Part shown: positions 63,295 through 64,000 of the stretch, piece after piece
Numbering within the stretch: position 1 is the first letter of the stretch
Layout: every line of letters starts with the position of its first letter
Source of the DNA: Oncomelania hupensis
Taxonomy: Eukaryota; Mollusca; Gastropoda; Littorinimorpha; Pomatiopsidae
Assembly (NCBI GenBank): GCA_036898135.1
Contig: CM072513.1
Coordinates: forward strand, 86,393,008 to 86,457,007
DNA: 64,000 nt
Direction: 5' to 3'
Made by a program: the position numbers and the translations under genes
Notes under the pieces: generated by a model
The model's input: the letters and a program-made list of their open reading frames with translations, nothing else
What the model was told of the DNA's origin: nothing
Database searches by the model: none

Positions 63295-63309
63295 GTGAGC
63301 TGTTACTTC

Positions 63310-63544
63310 TCCTTCAGATGAGAGTTTAAACCAAGGTCTGGTTGTGCATGCATGCATCCCATCACACAGAGGTTAAAGATCCTGATGGCGATGCTGGTGT
63401 TACAGACTGGTCAGTGCCAGCTACATCAATAACCCAGCATGCACTAGGCCCCATCTCCCCCATCCCTGATCGCCCAGGATTGGGCTTAGTTGTCTGTGGG
63501 TTGTCAGATGATGCACCTAAAGGCAGAAAGTGGTGGCTTTGCAT
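63310..63544 (+). mobile_element. SINE family B, partial copy
   Basis: gagtttaaaccaaggtctgg, ttaaagatcctgatggcgat, gtcagtgccagctacatcaa and cagcatgcactaggcc match the reverse complement of 54600-54740 and the body at 44895-45080. Confidence 0.65.
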
Positions 63545-64000
63545 GATTTGAGTTAGATCTTGTATCCACCATGTCTTGAGTTAGATCTTGTATCCGCCAT
63601 GTCTTGAGTTAGATCTTGTATCCACCATGTCTTGAGTGGGTAGATCTTGTATCCACCATGTCTTGAGTTAGATCTTGTATCCACCATGTCTTGAGTTATA
63701 TCTTGTATCCACCATGTCTTGAGTGAGATCTTGTATCCACCATGTCTTGAGTTATATCTTGTATCCACCATGTCTTGAGTTAGATCTTGTATCCACCAGT
63801 GTCTTGAGTTAGATCTTGTATCCACCATGTCTTGAGTTAGATCTTGTATCCACCATGTCTTGAGTTAGATCTTGTATCCACCATGTCTTGAGTTAGATCT
63901 TGTATCCACCATGTCTTGAGTTAGATCTTGTATCCATCATGTCTTGAGTTAGGTCTTGTATCCACCATCTTGTATCCACCAGTGTCTTGAGCGGGTAGAT
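63545..64000. repeat. 28-31-bp minisatellite derived from a SINE 3' module
   Basis: Unit tgagttagatcttgtatcca plus ccatgtct, about 16 copies to the window end. The unit equals the tttgagttggatcctgta and accagtgccttgag stretch of the SINE tail at 8500-8535. Variants at 63780 and 63975 (ccaccagtgtcttgag) are even closer. Confidence 0.9.

Noticed and set aside
1911..63294. Assignment of the gene to UNC80
   Set aside because: UNC80 is also a large NALCN partner, but the VLLGY, RCxxC-YDEET, RQFLRCVLHQ, RYLPWLYHPP and MEALQECNS blocks are those of UNC79.

Overview
The window is a piece of an animal nuclear genome: 25 GT-AG-spliced internal exons of a single + strand gene, spread over about 61 kb of AT-rich intron crowded with minisatellites and transposon remains. 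Conceptual splicing gives one uninterrupted frame of 1,440 complete codons (4,322 nt) that matches UNC79 along its length. UNC79 is the large HEAT/armadillo-like partner of UNC80 in the NALCN sodium-leak channel complex. The 5' part of the gene and the last exon(s) lie outside the window. No second host gene, RNA gene, CRISPR array or bacterial-type operon was seen. The repeat content (RNase H-bearing LINEs, tRNA-derived SINEs, a DIRS-like element, piggyBac, mariner and hAT-like DNA elements) and the divergence from vertebrate UNC79 suggest a lophotrochozoan, most likely a mollusc such as a gastropod. That taxon is an inference.

Layout. 1-10.7 kb: exon 1, then a long intron with a solo LTR, SINEs and a 5'-truncated LINE. 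10.7-22.9 kb: exons 2-9, interrupted by an inverted LINE fragment, a piggyBac-like element, a CAG-terminated DNA element and several minisatellites. 22.9-28.9 kb: an intron holding a tRNA-like 78-bp array, a decayed DIRS-like retroelement with permuted inverted repeats, and a 100-bp array. 28.9-31.5 kb: exons 10-12, including a 1.1-kb low-complexity exon. 31.5-43.4 kb: exons 13-19 with a 1.1-kb minisatellite, a hAT-like element with a perfect 8-bp target duplication, a solo LTR and a tRNA/5S-like SINE with perfect 14-bp target duplications. 43.4-50.2 kb: an intron packed with three related CAG-terminated elements, a deleted mariner and four tandem arrays. 50.2-56.0 kb: exons 20-24. 56.0-64 kb: a long intron, exon 25 and a SINE-derived array.

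Two patterns stand out. First, tandem duplication repeatedly touches splice sites of this gene: five identical donors after exon 7, two donors 69 bp apart after exon 15 (the second would add 23 in-frame codons), a 68-bp array running into the acceptor of exon 20, and an in-frame upstream acceptor for exon 21. Second, four families of non-autonomous CAG-terminated DNA elements share a subterminal design (X, 4-nt loop, X', 4-5 nt, X) although their terminal repeats differ. In three of them the design starts at exactly nucleotide 17.

Exon boundaries come from consensus GT/AG sites, reading-frame continuity and remembered UNC79 homology. No alignment or transcript data were available, and repeat-family names rest on recognised termini or domains only.
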